From Lachnospiraceae bacterium MD329 (lineage in GTDB: Bacteria > Bacillota > Clostridia > UBA1381), in contig VIQV01000020.1 in assembly GCA_010206265.1 (NCBI GenBank), positions 1-49,400 on the forward strand: a stretch of 49,400 nt of DNA, in the 5' to 3' direction. The notes below the pieces were generated by a model. The model did no database searches and was not told the origin of the DNA. It saw nothing but the letters and a program-made list of their open reading frames with translations. Shown piece after piece: positions 1 through 8,062 of the stretch (position 1 is its first letter; every line of letters starts with the position of its first letter). The position numbers and the translations under genes were made by a program.

Positions 1-1
1 T

Positions 2-166
2 GCAACCAGATTTGTCTGTCGTTGGGAACCGTCTTTTAGCGAATATCTGTCAAAGAAATGTTCTGAGGGCAAACATTACTATGTTGCAGTATCACATGCG
101 GCAAAGAAACTCGTGCGTCTGATTTACCATTTAGAGAAAACAGGCGAAGTTTTTAAATCTGCTTAA
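2..166 (+). CDS. IS110-family transposase, C-terminal end (partial)
   Basis: The reading frame is open from base 2 to a TAA at 164-166 and gives 54 residues that enter from the left edge. The stretch 'EGKHYYVAVSHAAKKLVRLI' has the composition and spacing of the end of IS110/IS116/IS902-type transposases (DEDD RuvC-like recombinases, here only the tail after the serine domain). The catalytic parts lie outside the window, so it cannot be said whether the element is intact. About 140 bases without a gene follow before the promoter of the next gene. They contain a perfect palindrome and probably part of the element's right end. Family call fairly sure, function of this copy unknown. Confidence 0.72.
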   Translation, partial: ATRFVCRWEPSFSEYLSKKCSEGKHYYVAVSHAAKKLVRLIYHLEKTGEVFKSA

Positions 167-190
167 TCTTTCATTTCGATATTTTTTGAC

Positions 191-208
191 GAGCAACACT
201 TGTTGCTC
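191..208. repeat. Perfect 18-base palindrome downstream of the IS110-type gene
   Basis: GAGCAACA (191-198), CT, TGTTGCTC (201-208). An 8-bp stem with a two-base centre, followed by a modest T-rich stretch. It may terminate the transposase transcript or belong to the structured non-coding end of the element; the sequence does not decide. Confidence 0.5.
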
Positions 209-303
209 TATTTGTCATGCGATTTTCAATGTTCATTCTAACTCAAAAACTTTTTTAGAAAATTTGCATTTTCCTCTTGACTTTTAATAGTTAGTCTCAA
301 ATA

Positions 304-332
304 TTGACTTTTTATTTTGAATTGTTTATAAT
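304..332 (+). promoter_or_regulatory. Promoter of the MocR-type regulator
   Basis: TTGACT at 304-309, a 17-base spacer, TATAAT at 327-332. Transcription would begin near 339. The TTG of the -35 box could be misread as a start codon, because the frame is open from there. Confidence 0.7.
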
Positions 333-343
333 TATATCACTAA

Positions 344-365
344 TTGACACTGTTAAAAGTGTCAA
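344..365. promoter_or_regulatory. Operator-like inverted repeat at the transcription start
   Basis: TTGACAC (344-350), 8 bases, GTGTCAA (359-365), a perfect 7-bp dyad a few bases after the predicted transcription start and about 30 bases before the regulator's start codon. This is a good place for autorepression by the encoded GntR/MocR protein (inference). Confidence 0.5.
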
Positions 366-393
366 AATAAAACTTTTTTATGAGGTCAGATTG

Positions 394-1755
394 GTGTTTA
401 ACTTTATTATAGAACTTGACAGAAGTTCAAAAAAATCGTTGTATGAGCAATTGTATTTACATATTGCAGAAAAAATAAGAAATAAAAGTATTAAAGAAAA
501 TGAGAAAATGCCGTCTAAAAAGTCGCTTGCAAAATATCTTGGAATAAGCGTCAATACAGTTGAAACTGCATATTCAATACTGACAGACGAGGGGTATTTA
601 TTGGCAAAACCACGGAGCGGATACTATGTAAGGCGCATTGATGTACCAATAGGCACACATAATATTGAGTATGTACAAGAGAAAAAAGAAGAGGCGTCAG
701 ACTTTAAGATTGATTTTCGTACGAATACTGTTGATATTGCGTCATTTCCTTATGCAACGTGGATAAAACTGTCAAAAGAGGTGATGTATTCTACTCCCGA
801 ATATTTGAATACAGGTGATGTAAAAGGAGATTATGAACTTCGTGAAAGCATTGCAAAGTATCTCAATGAATTCAGAGGCGTTATATGCTCACCTGAACAA
901 ATAATAGTAGGAGCAGGAATTGAGTATCTTACAATGCTGTTGACGGAACTGTTTAAAAATGACGCGGTATTTGCACTGGAAAATCCGGGTTACGGCAAGA
1001 TAAACACGATTTTAAAAAATAACGGTAAAAAAATAAACTATATAGATGTAGACGAAAACGGATTGATGACAGATAATTTAAAAAAGACAAATTCAGAAAT
1101 TGTATATGTTACACCGTCACATCAGTTTCCTACAGGAGCAGTAATGCCTGTGGGAAGACGCATGGAGTTAATAAAATGGGCAGAGGCGGATAGGGAACGT
1201 TACATAATAGAAGACGATTATAACGGTGAATTTAACTTTTCGGTAAAGCCAATTCCTGCTATGCAGGGGCTTTCTTCAAGTGATAAGGTCATTTATTTAA
1301 GCACGTTTTCAAGAGTTCTTGCGCCGTCGGTAAGAATTGCATATATGGTGCTGCCGCGCGATATGCTGAAAAGATTTATAAGACGTTTTTCGGCATATTC
1401 TTCGACAGTTACGCGATTTGAACAGCATACATTAAATAAATTTATATCTGAGGGGTATTTTGCAAGACATTTAAGCAGGGTTAAAAATATTTATAAAAAA
1501 AGACGTGATAGAGTTATTGAGGCAATCAGTATGCCTGATGTCTGTATCAAAGGTGAAAGAGCAGGATTGCATATTGTGGCGCAGACTTCACGGGCAAAAG
1601 AAATATTAAAGAGAGCAGAGAAACAAGGAATACGTCTTTATGATATGGACGACTATTATTTTAAAAATGAAAAAAAGAGCAGTGCTGTGATTATCGGGTA
1701 TGCAGGCGTAAACGATAATGAAATTGAAGAACTTAGAAATGTTTTCAGAAAATAA
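394..1755 (+). CDS. MocR-family transcriptional regulator (GntR HTH + aminotransferase-like domain)
   Basis: A 453-residue protein from a GTG start at 394, chosen because GAGGT lies 7 bases upstream and the longer frame would start inside the promoter. Residues ~1-75 form a GntR winged helix (LYEQLY..IAEKIR, then MPSKKSLAKYLGISVNTVETAY and a GYLLAKPRSGYYV wing). The rest is a fold-type I aminotransferase-like domain, with YIIEDDYNGEF carrying the PLP-contacting Asp and Tyr. MocR proteins normally bind PLP through the Lys of a (G/S)TFSK(T/S)L motif. Here the motif reads STFSRVLAPSVRI, with Arg307 (codon AGA, 1312-1314) at that place, so an internal aldimine cannot form in the usual way. It probably senses another ligand, or PLP non-covalently. 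No pdxST or gab genes adjoin, so the target is unknown. A dyad in its own leader suggests autoregulation. Confidence 0.88.
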   Translation: MFNFIIELDRSSKKSLYEQLYLHIAEKIRNKSIKENEKMPSKKSLAKYLGISVNTVETAYSILTDEGYLLAKPRSGYYVRRIDVPIGTHNIEYVQEKKEEASDFKIDFRTNTVDIASFPYATWIKLSKEVMYSTPEYLNTGDVKGDYELRESIAKYLNEFRGVICSPEQIIVGAGIEYLTMLLTELFKNDAVFALENPGYGKINTILKNNGKKINYIDVDENGLMTDNLKKTNSEIVYVTPSHQFPTGAVMPVGRRMELIKWAEADRERYIIEDDYNGEFNFSVKPIPAMQGLSSSDKVIYLSTFSRVLAPSVRIAYMVLPRDMLKRFIRRFSAYSSTVTRFEQHTLNKFISEGYFARHLSRVKNIYKKRRDRVIEAISMPDVCIKGERAGLHIVAQTSRAKEILKRAEKQGIRLYDMDDYYFKNEKKSSAVIIGYAGVNDNEIEELRNVFRK

Positions 1756-1780
1756 AAACAGGACAAGCTATGCTTGTCCT
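1751..1780 (-). terminator. Terminator of tRNA-Gly
   Basis: AGGACAAGC/GCTTGTCCT hairpin (1760-1780 on the plus strand). Read on the minus strand it is followed by GTTTTTATTTT, so it ends the tRNA transcript. It sits just after the stop codon of the convergent MocR gene and may serve that gene weakly too. Confidence 0.7.
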
Positions 1781-1784
1781 GATA

Positions 1785-1859
1785 TGGAGCGGAAGACGAG
1801 ATTCGAACTCGCGACGTTCACCTTGGCAAGGTGACGCTCTACCACTGAGCCACTCCCGC
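1785..1859 (-). tRNA. tRNA-Gly (anticodon GCC)
   Basis: On the minus strand the 75 bases fold into a full cloverleaf: acceptor GCGGGAG with CTTCCGC, discriminator T, encoded CCA; D arm GGCTCAGTGGTAGAGC; anticodon stem TCACC-TTGCCAA-GGTGA with anticodon GCC; T arm GCGAGTTCGAATCTCGT. The GCC anticodon reads GGC and GGU glycine codons. The gene stands alone between two convergent or flanking protein genes. Confidence 0.97.
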
Positions 1860-1902
1860 ATTTCTTATTGCTTTTGTATTATAGCACGGGAAAAATAAAA
1901 TG

Positions 1903-3315
1903 TCAATACCTTTTTTGAAAAAAATTGTCCAGCCATTTTAGCATAGAATACAGAATAATGGCTGTACCGCTGTCAAAAATAATATTAAACATAAACAATT
2001 GTTTTGAAATATCTGCCGCTCCGTTACCTATATACGGCATAGGGAATTGTACAGCTCCAATTAAAAACATTGTTATAATAACAGGGAAATATACATTTTT
2101 TCTTTTAAATACCGCAAATACTATAAATACAAGCCATACAGGGACAATAAATAAAAGTGTACGGGGCAGATGTGAACGGATATCCTCCCACAGCGTAAAG
2201 CGATATGATGATGTATAGGGGTCAAGCTCGTATTTTTCTTCAAAGGTGCCTAAGTTGATTTTGTTGCTGAATGCGTGTTTCGCAGTGTTTTCCATTGCTT
2301 TAATGAGTCTTATAGGGTGAGAAATATAAAATTTTATAATTGTTATATTTGAAATTTGGGAATAGAAATTCTCGTCAGTCGGCGGATAAGTATATTCAGA
2401 GGGTTCAAGAAATGCGTGTTTTCCGCTGTCGGCGGAAAATTCAGGGTTAATACCCAATTCTTCTAAATCTCTTTCCGGAGTATCACTGTCCTTTAAAATT
2501 CCGTAGAATACACTGTTATATATAGTAGCTTTGCCCGTATTTATGCCGTTTATAAAATATCCGCCTATACCGTGCCATATTATGACAAAGGCGCATAATA
2601 AGTATACAGCGCACTGGTTGCTTTTAAATCCGGCATAAATAATTAATGCGGCAAAAAACGGCGCAAATATAAAGCATTGCAGCTTTGAATCAATCATCAG
2701 ACACGAAGCTATTGTAAAGATAAATATTTTGCAGTTAGAGGCGGTACTGATGTTTTCAAAAAGATATAATGAGGCTGCCGCCAGAGAGGCGAAGGACGCA
2801 AGCATAACGCTCTGACCGTACAGGCTGTTAAACAGTGTAAGATTAACTCCGCTAAAAAACACAATAAGAAAAAATCCTATAAAGGCAATATGTAAAATAT
2901 GATTTTTTATTTTAATTCTACGCAGTATAAAAAAGCACGCTGATGTATACCACAAAAACATTATAACGGCAAGTACACGCATATCAAATACACCTGTCGG
3001 GGCGCATATTATTCTGACAATCAGCGACGGAAAAACAAAAGAGGTTGACGGAACGAGAAATAACAGGCGAGGTACATAAAGAAGTAAGTCCTGTTTTGTA
3101 AAGTGCATAGGGAAAAAACGTACAGCATATTCGAAAAAAGAATAATCAGCAGGGAAATTAATGCCGATTGGACGCATTACACGTTCAAAATCTCCTTGGT
3201 CCGCAACTGAATGTACAGGCGGAAAAAACACCGCAAATATAAATATAACCGCGGCGGAGGTTAAAAATATTACATCATATACAGAAAAATATCTTGAAAA
3301 TTTTTGTGTCTTCAC
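1903..3315 (-). CDS. Polytopic membrane protein, WsfD-like glycan glycosyltransferase (tentative)
   Basis: 470 residues from a GTG start preceded by GGGAGGG. Roughly ten hydrophobic segments span the length, with a larger outer loop around residues 255-350. An acidic early loop after the first membrane segment (SVADQGDFERVMRPIG) and the later FNSLYGQSVML motif resemble GT-C type enzymes annotated as WsfD hexose transferases of S-layer or wall glycans, which use lipid-phosphate sugars on the outer face of the membrane. That family call rests on recollection of these two motifs only. It is transcribed alone from its own promoter and converges on the tRNA-Gly direction of reading. It may serve the same envelope polymer as the operon at 37-45 kb (inference). 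Confidence 0.6.
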   Translation of the reverse strand: MKTQKFSRYFSVYDVIFLTSAAVIFIFAVFFPPVHSVADQGDFERVMRPIGINFPADYSFFEYAVRFFPMHFTKQDLLLYVPRLLFLVPSTSFVFPSLIVRIICAPTGVFDMRVLAVIMFLWYTSACFFILRRIKIKNHILHIAFIGFFLIVFFSGVNLTLFNSLYGQSVMLASFASLAAASLYLFENISTASNCKIFIFTIASCLMIDSKLQCFIFAPFFAALIIYAGFKSNQCAVYLLCAFVIIWHGIGGYFINGINTGKATIYNSVFYGILKDSDTPERDLEELGINPEFSADSGKHAFLEPSEYTYPPTDENFYSQISNITIIKFYISHPIRLIKAMENTAKHAFSNKINLGTFEEKYELDPYTSSYRFTLWEDIRSHLPRTLLFIVPVWLVFIVFAVFKRKNVYFPVIITMFLIGAVQFPMPYIGNGAADISKQLFMFNIIFDSGTAIILYSMLKWLDNFFQKRY

Positions 3316-3336
3316 GTTTTTTCACTCCCTCCCAAT

Positions 3337-3365
3337 ATTATACAACAACAATTGGTCTTTTGCAA
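3337..3365 (-). promoter_or_regulatory. Promoter of the WsfD-like gene
   Basis: On the minus strand: TTGCAA (3365-3360), 17-base spacer, TATAAT (3342-3337). The transcript would have a very short leader carrying the GGGAGGG ribosome site. Confidence 0.65.
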
Positions 3366-3419
3366 TATAACGGGTATAATGTTTTTTGGAAAAATAGTAA
3401 GATTTATTGCACAATAATG

Positions 3420-3448
3420 TTGATAAATGCGTTAGTTTATGATAAAAT
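3420..3448 (+). promoter_or_regulatory. Promoter of purL
   Basis: TTGATA (3420-3425), 17-base spacer, TAAAAT (3443-3448). Only about 30 bases separate the start of transcription from the purL ribosome site AAAGGAG, which leaves no room for a purine riboswitch. Confidence 0.6.
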
Positions 3449-3487
3449 GTAAATATTGATTTTATGAGATAAAAAAGGAGCGTAAAG

Positions 3488-6400
3488 ATGGTAAGGAGAA
3501 TTTTTGTTGAAAAAAAGAAAGGCTTTGATGTTGAGGCTCGGAGTATACTGGAGGATTTAAGAGAAAATCTGTCGCTTGACGGACTGAGTGAGGTGCGTCT
3601 TATAAACCGTTATGATGTTGAGGGAATATCAGACGAGGAATATAATAAGGCTCGCGGTCTGATTTTTTCCGAACCGCCTGTTGATGAGGCATATGACGAG
3701 AAAATAGAAATAAATGAAGGTAAGGTGTTCGCGGTTGAGTTTTTGCCGGGACAGTTTGACCAGCGTGCGGCGTCTGCCGAGGAATGTATTTCAATCCTGA
3801 CGGAAAAGGAACGTCCGAGAGTAAGAAGCGCGAAGGTTTATGTACTGATAGGTGATATTTCGGAAAGTGATGTTGACAGAGTAAAGAAGTATGTTATAAA
3901 CCCTGTCGAGGCGCGCGAGGCAAGTCTTGATAAGCCCGAAACTCTTGATATGGAGCATATTATGCCTGATGATGTAAAAACTGTTGACGGCTTTAACGAT
4001 ATGGACGAAACTCAGCGCAATGAGTTTCTTAATGAAATGGGCTTTGCAATGGATATGGACGATTTATCGTTCTGTCAGAAGTATTTTAAGGATACGGAAA
4101 AACGTAATCCAACGGTTACGGAATTGCGTATGATTGATACATACTGGTCTGACCACTGCCGTCATACTACATTTTCAACAAAAATCAATAATGTTACCAT
4201 AAACGACGGTAAGTATGCCGACGTTATTTCTGACGCTTATGGAGAATATAAAAAGGCAAAGGCGGAATTGTATGCTCCAGACCGTGATACTTGCCTTATG
4301 AATATGGCTACAATTATAGTTAAGCAGTTAAAGAAGAAGGGACTGTTAAAGGAGATAGACGAGTCTGAGGAAATTAACGCCTGCTCAATTGTGGTAGATG
4401 TTGATGTAAACGGAGCGGACGAGCCGTGGCTTATAATGTTTAAGAATGAAACGCATAATCACCCAACGGAAATTGAACCGTTCGGCGGCGCGGCAACTTG
4501 TCTGGGCGGCGCAATCCGTGATCCGCTTTCAGGAAGAAGCTATGTATATCAGGCAATGCGCGTTACAGGCAGCGGCGATCCGAGAGTGTCGCTTAAAGAT
4601 ACTCACGAAGGTAAGCTTATGCAGAGAAAGATTACAAAAGGCGCGTCGTCGGGTTACAGCTCATACGGAAATCAGATAGGTCTTGCAACAGGACAGGTTC
4701 AGGAGATTTATCACGAAGGTTATGTCGCAAAGAGAATGGAAATCGGTGCGGTTATCGGTGCGGCGCCTAAAAAGAATGTAATACGTGAGGTGCCGTCGGC
4801 AGGAGATTTGATTGTACTTCTCGGAGGAAGAACGGGACGCGACGGTATTGGCGGTGCGACAGGATCATCGAAGGCTCACGACGAAAAGAGCGTTCTAACC
4901 TGCGGAAGTGAAGTTCAGAAGGGTAATCCGCCGGTTGAAAGGAAAATTCAAAGGTTATTCAGAGATGAAAAAGTTACAACACTTATAAAACGCTGTAATG
5001 ACTTTGGAGCAGGCGGTGTAAGCGTCGCAATAGGCGAGCTTGCGGACGGACTTGTGATAAATCTTGACAAAGTACCTAAAAAATATGAGGGACTTGACGG
5101 AACAGAGCTTGCAATAAGCGAATCACAGGAGAGAATGGCTGTAGTTGTACGTTCAAAGGACGCGGATAAGTTTATTCAGTATGCGAATGAGGAAAACTTG
5201 GAGGCGACTGTAGTTGCGGAGGTTACGGACGAAAACAGACTTGTTATGAACTGGCGCGGTAAGACAATATGTAATATTTCACGCGATTTCCTTAATACAA
5301 ACGGAGCGACTAAGAATACAGATATTGAAGTTGTTCTTCCTGATGAAAATAATCGTTACTTTAAGAGAGAGGTTGTTACTGACGTAAAATCAAAGTGGCT
5401 TAATATACTTTCTGACCTTAATGTATGTTCACAAAAGGGGCTTTGTGAGAAATTTGACAGTACAATCGGTGCAAACAGTGTACTTATGCCATTCGGCGGT
5501 AAGTATCAGCTTACACCGTCTGAGGGTATGGCGGCTAAAGTTCCTGTTCTGGACGGTGAAACAAACACTGCTACGGTTATGACTTTTGGATATAACCCGA
5601 ATCTTTCGAGTTGGAGCCCGTATCACGGTTCAACTTATGCGATTGTTGAATCTGTTTCAAAGGCAGTTGCGCTTGGTGCAGACTATAAGAAAATATATCT
5701 GACATTTCAGGAGTATTTTGAGAGGCTTGGAACAGACCCGAAACGCTGGGGCAAGCCGTTTGCGGCACTTTTGGGGGCATACAGAACTCAGCTTGAATTG
5801 GGTATTGCTGCAATCGGCGGTAAGGATTCAATGAGCGGTTCATTTAACGAGCTTGACGTACCGCCTACGCTGACTTCGTTTGCGGTGGCTCCTGTAAAGG
5901 CAGATAAGGTTATATCTCAAGAGATAAAGAAATCGGGTACAAAGCTTGTGATGTTTACCGTAAAACGTGATGAAAACGATTTGCCAGATTTTAACGCGTT
6001 GAAGAAAATGTATGATACGGTTCATACTCTTATTCAAAACGGTAAGGTACTTTCGGCAAGTGTGGTCAAGGGTTATGGTCTTGCTGAAACTGTTTCGAAA
6101 ATGGCATTTGGAAATATGATAGGCGTTGAATTTGATAAGAATATTACTAATGATGTTCTGTTCTATGCACCGCTTGGCTCAATCATTTTAGAAACAGAAG
6201 AGGATATTGAAGGAGCTGTAGCTGTTGGTACAACAGGCGGAACTGCTCTTAAAATAAACGGAGTGGAAATTTCGCTTGACGAGGCGGCTAATGCGTGGAA
6301 AACACCGCTTGAAAAGGTATTCCCGACAAAAGCAGGCAAATTTACAGATGAACCTGAAACCTACAGTTATGACAAGAGAAATATAACGGTTGCCGGAGAG

Positions 6401-7207
6401 AAATTTGCAAAACCGAGAGTGTTTATTCCTGTATTTCCGGGAACAAACTGCGAGTATGATACTGCAAGGGTATTTGAGCGCGCAGGCGGTGTGGCAGATG
6501 TGTTTGTTATAAGAAACCTTACAGGTGAAGATGTCGCATATTCAATGCGTGAAATGGAAAAGCGTATAAATAATTCTCAGATTGTAATGATACCCGGCGG
6601 TTTTTCGGGCGGTGATGAGCCCGAAGGAAGCGGTAAGTTTATTGCTACGGCATTTAGAAATCCGCTTGTAAAAGACGCAGTTATGAATATGCTGAAAAAC
6701 CGTGACGGCTTGATGTTGGGTATATGTAACGGTTTTCAGGCGCTTATTAAGCTTGGGCTTGTTCCTTACGGTGAGATACGCGACCTTGACGAGAGTGCGC
6801 CTACTCTTACATTTAATACGCTTGGACGACACGTTTCTTGTATGGTGCAGACGAGAATTGCGTCAAATAAGTCGCCGTGGCTTGCTAATGTAAATACAGG
6901 TGATATACACACTATTGCTGTGTCACACGGAGAGGGAAGATTTATAGCCTCTCCCGAACAGGTGGCGGAGCTTGCGAAGAACGGACAGATTGCAACTCAG
7001 TATGTAAATGCAGACGGTAAAGCAACATATGATATCGACTGGAATCCAAACGGATCTGTTTCAGCAATTGAGGGGATATTAAGTCCTGACGGCAGAGTTA
7101 TGGGTAAAATGGGACATAGCGAGCGTATAGGAACAAATATTGCATTTAACGTCCCCGGAAATAAAGACCAAAAGCTGTTTGAAGCAGGTGTGAACTATTT
7201 TAAATAA
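3488..7207 (+). CDS. purL: Phosphoribosylformylglycinamidine synthase, single-chain (PurS-PurL-PurQ fused)
   Basis: A 1239-residue enzyme converting FGAR, ATP and glutamine to FGAM in purine biosynthesis. The N-terminal ~160 residues correspond to the PurS-like domain. The two AIRS-like halves follow, with WSDHCRHTTFST near residue 220 and FKNETHNHPTEIEPFGGAAT (His323, His325) as the signature of the ATP/substrate site. The last ~260 residues are a class I glutaminase: VFPGTNCEYD, MIPGGFSGGDEP, the nucleophile Cys1080 in GICNGFQ, and SHGEGRF and GHSER near the end. Length fits the large single-chain form found in many Clostridia and in proteobacteria, in contrast to the three-subunit form of Bacillus. 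No other pur gene is adjacent. ATG with AAAGGAG 7-8 bases upstream. Confidence 0.97.
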   Translation: MVRRIFVEKKKGFDVEARSILEDLRENLSLDGLSEVRLINRYDVEGISDEEYNKARGLIFSEPPVDEAYDEKIEINEGKVFAVEFLPGQFDQRAASAEECISILTEKERPRVRSAKVYVLIGDISESDVDRVKKYVINPVEAREASLDKPETLDMEHIMPDDVKTVDGFNDMDETQRNEFLNEMGFAMDMDDLSFCQKYFKDTEKRNPTVTELRMIDTYWSDHCRHTTFSTKINNVTINDGKYADVISDAYGEYKKAKAELYAPDRDTCLMNMATIIVKQLKKKGLLKEIDESEEINACSIVVDVDVNGADEPWLIMFKNETHNHPTEIEPFGGAATCLGGAIRDPLSGRSYVYQAMRVTGSGDPRVSLKDTHEGKLMQRKITKGASSGYSSYGNQIGLATGQVQEIYHEGYVAKRMEIGAVIGAAPKKNVIREVPSAGDLIVLLGGRTGRDGIGGATGSSKAHDEKSVLTCGSEVQKGNPPVERKIQRLFRDEKVTTLIKRCNDFGAGGVSVAIGELADGLVINLDKVPKKYEGLDGTELAISESQERMAVVVRSKDADKFIQYANEENLEATVVAEVTDENRLVMNWRGKTICNISRDFLNTNGATKNTDIEVVLPDENNRYFKREVVTDVKSKWLNILSDLNVCSQKGLCEKFDSTIGANSVLMPFGGKYQLTPSEGMAAKVPVLDGETNTATVMTFGYNPNLSSWSPYHGSTYAIVESVSKAVALGADYKKIYLTFQEYFERLGTDPKRWGKPFAALLGAYRTQLELGIAAIGGKDSMSGSFNELDVPPTLTSFAVAPVKADKVISQEIKKSGTKLVMFTVKRDENDLPDFNALKKMYDTVHTLIQNGKVLSASVVKGYGLAETVSKMAFGNMIGVEFDKNITNDVLFYAPLGSIILETEEDIEGAVAVGTTGGTALKINGVEISLDEAANAWKTPLEKVFPTKAGKFTDEPETYSYDKRNITVAGEKFAKPRVFIPVFPGTNCEYDTARVFERAGGVADVFVIRNLTGEDVAYSMREMEKRINNSQIVMIPGGFSGGDEPEGSGKFIATAFRNPLVKDAVMNMLKNRDGLMLGICNGFQALIKLGLVPYGEIRDLDESAPTLTFNTLGRHVSCMVQTRIASNKSPWLANVNTGDIHTIAVSHGEGRFIASPEQVAELAKNGQIATQYVNADGKATYDIDWNPNGSVSAIEGILSPDGRVMGKMGHSERIGTNIAFNVPGNKDQKLFEAGVNYFK

Positions 7208-7208
7208 G

Positions 7209-7251
7209 GAGTGATAAAATGAGTGATAAAATGAGTGATAAAATGAGTGAT
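7209..7251 (+). repeat. 12-bp tandem repeat across the start codon of the MBL gene
   Basis: Three perfect copies of GAGTGATAAAAT (7209-7220, 7221-7232, 7233-7244) plus a partial fourth. The first copy overlaps the AAGGAG ribosome site, and every copy ends in an ATG in the same frame (7219, 7231, 7243), which gives the protein an MSDK-MSDK-MSDW start. Confidence 0.9.
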
Positions 7252-8004
7252 TGGTTTACCATTGAGCAGATAGACAGCGAAACATATATAATAAGTGAGT
7301 ACAGACATTGGGAGGAAACACACTGTTATTTGCTCAATGGTTCAGAACGCAGTCTGTTGATTGATACAGGGCTTGGTATCTGTAATATTTATGAAGAAGT
7401 TGCGAAACTTACAGATAAGCCTATAACAGCCATTGCGACCCACATTCATTGGGACCATATTGGAGGACATAAATATTTTCAGGATTTTTATGCGCATAGA
7501 GATGAAATCAATTGGTTAAACGGCGAATTCCCGCTGTCAATGGAAATCATACGAGGAATGGTGGTTGACCGATGTGACTTGCCGACAGGCTATGATGTAA
7601 ATACTTATGATTTTTTTCAGGGAATGCCTTCAAAGATAATTAAAGATGGTGACAGTATAGATATTGGTGGGCGTATTGTCAAAGTGCTGCACACGCCGGG
7701 ACATTCACCGGGACATATGTGCTTTTTTGAGGAGGAACGCGGGTATTTGTTTACAGGTGATTTGGTATATAAGGATACGCTTTTAGCATATTACCCGTCA
7801 ACCGACCCTATGGCATATCTGGTATCGCTTGAGCGTATTGCAGAATTACCTGTCAAGTGCGTATTTCCTGCACATCATACACTTGATATTCAACCTGAAA
7901 TAATTTGCCGAATGAGGGACGAATTTAGGAAATTGAAGGACGCGGGAAAGTTACATCACGGCAGTGGAACATTTGATTACGGCGATTGGTCGGTATGGTT
8001 ATAG
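7219..8004 (+). CDS. MBL-fold metallo-hydrolase
   Basis: 261 residues with the complete metal-binding set of the metallo-beta-lactamase fold: THIHWDHIGGH (residues ~75-85), HTPGHSPGH (~158), the bridging Asp in FTGDLVY (~180) and the final His in FPAHHTLD. The domain fills the protein, as in glyoxalase II-like or general MBL hydrolases. The substrate cannot be told. It follows purL by 11 bases and probably shares its transcript, which ends at the strong terminator just downstream. The N-terminus is repetitive because of the 12-bp tandem repeat; the first ATG (7219) has the best-spaced AAGGAG. Confidence 0.85.
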   Translation: MSDKMSDKMSDWFTIEQIDSETYIISEYRHWEETHCYLLNGSERSLLIDTGLGICNIYEEVAKLTDKPITAIATHIHWDHIGGHKYFQDFYAHRDEINWLNGEFPLSMEIIRGMVVDRCDLPTGYDVNTYDFFQGMPSKIIKDGDSIDIGGRIVKVLHTPGHSPGHMCFFEEERGYLFTGDLVYKDTLLAYYPSTDPMAYLVSLERIAELPVKCVFPAHHTLDIQPEIICRMRDEFRKLKDAGKLHHGSGTFDYGDWSVWL

Positions 8005-8011
8005 AATACAG

Positions 8012-8040
8012 GGCTGTGACATCGGTCACAGCCTGTTTTT
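8012..8040 (+). terminator. Terminator of the purL-MBL unit
   Basis: GGCTGTGAC (8012-8020), ATCG loop, GTCACAGCC (8025-8033), then TGTTTTT. Confidence 0.88.
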
Positions 8041-8062
8041 CAGATAAAGGAGAAATGAAAAT

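Noticed and set aside
304..393. Extended N-terminus of the MocR protein (start at 304)
   Set aside because: That TTG is the -35 box of the gene's own promoter, and the extension has no family likeness; the GTG at 394 has a ribosome site.
3449..3487. Purine or other riboswitch upstream of purL
   Set aside because: Fewer than 40 bases separate the promoter from the start codon.
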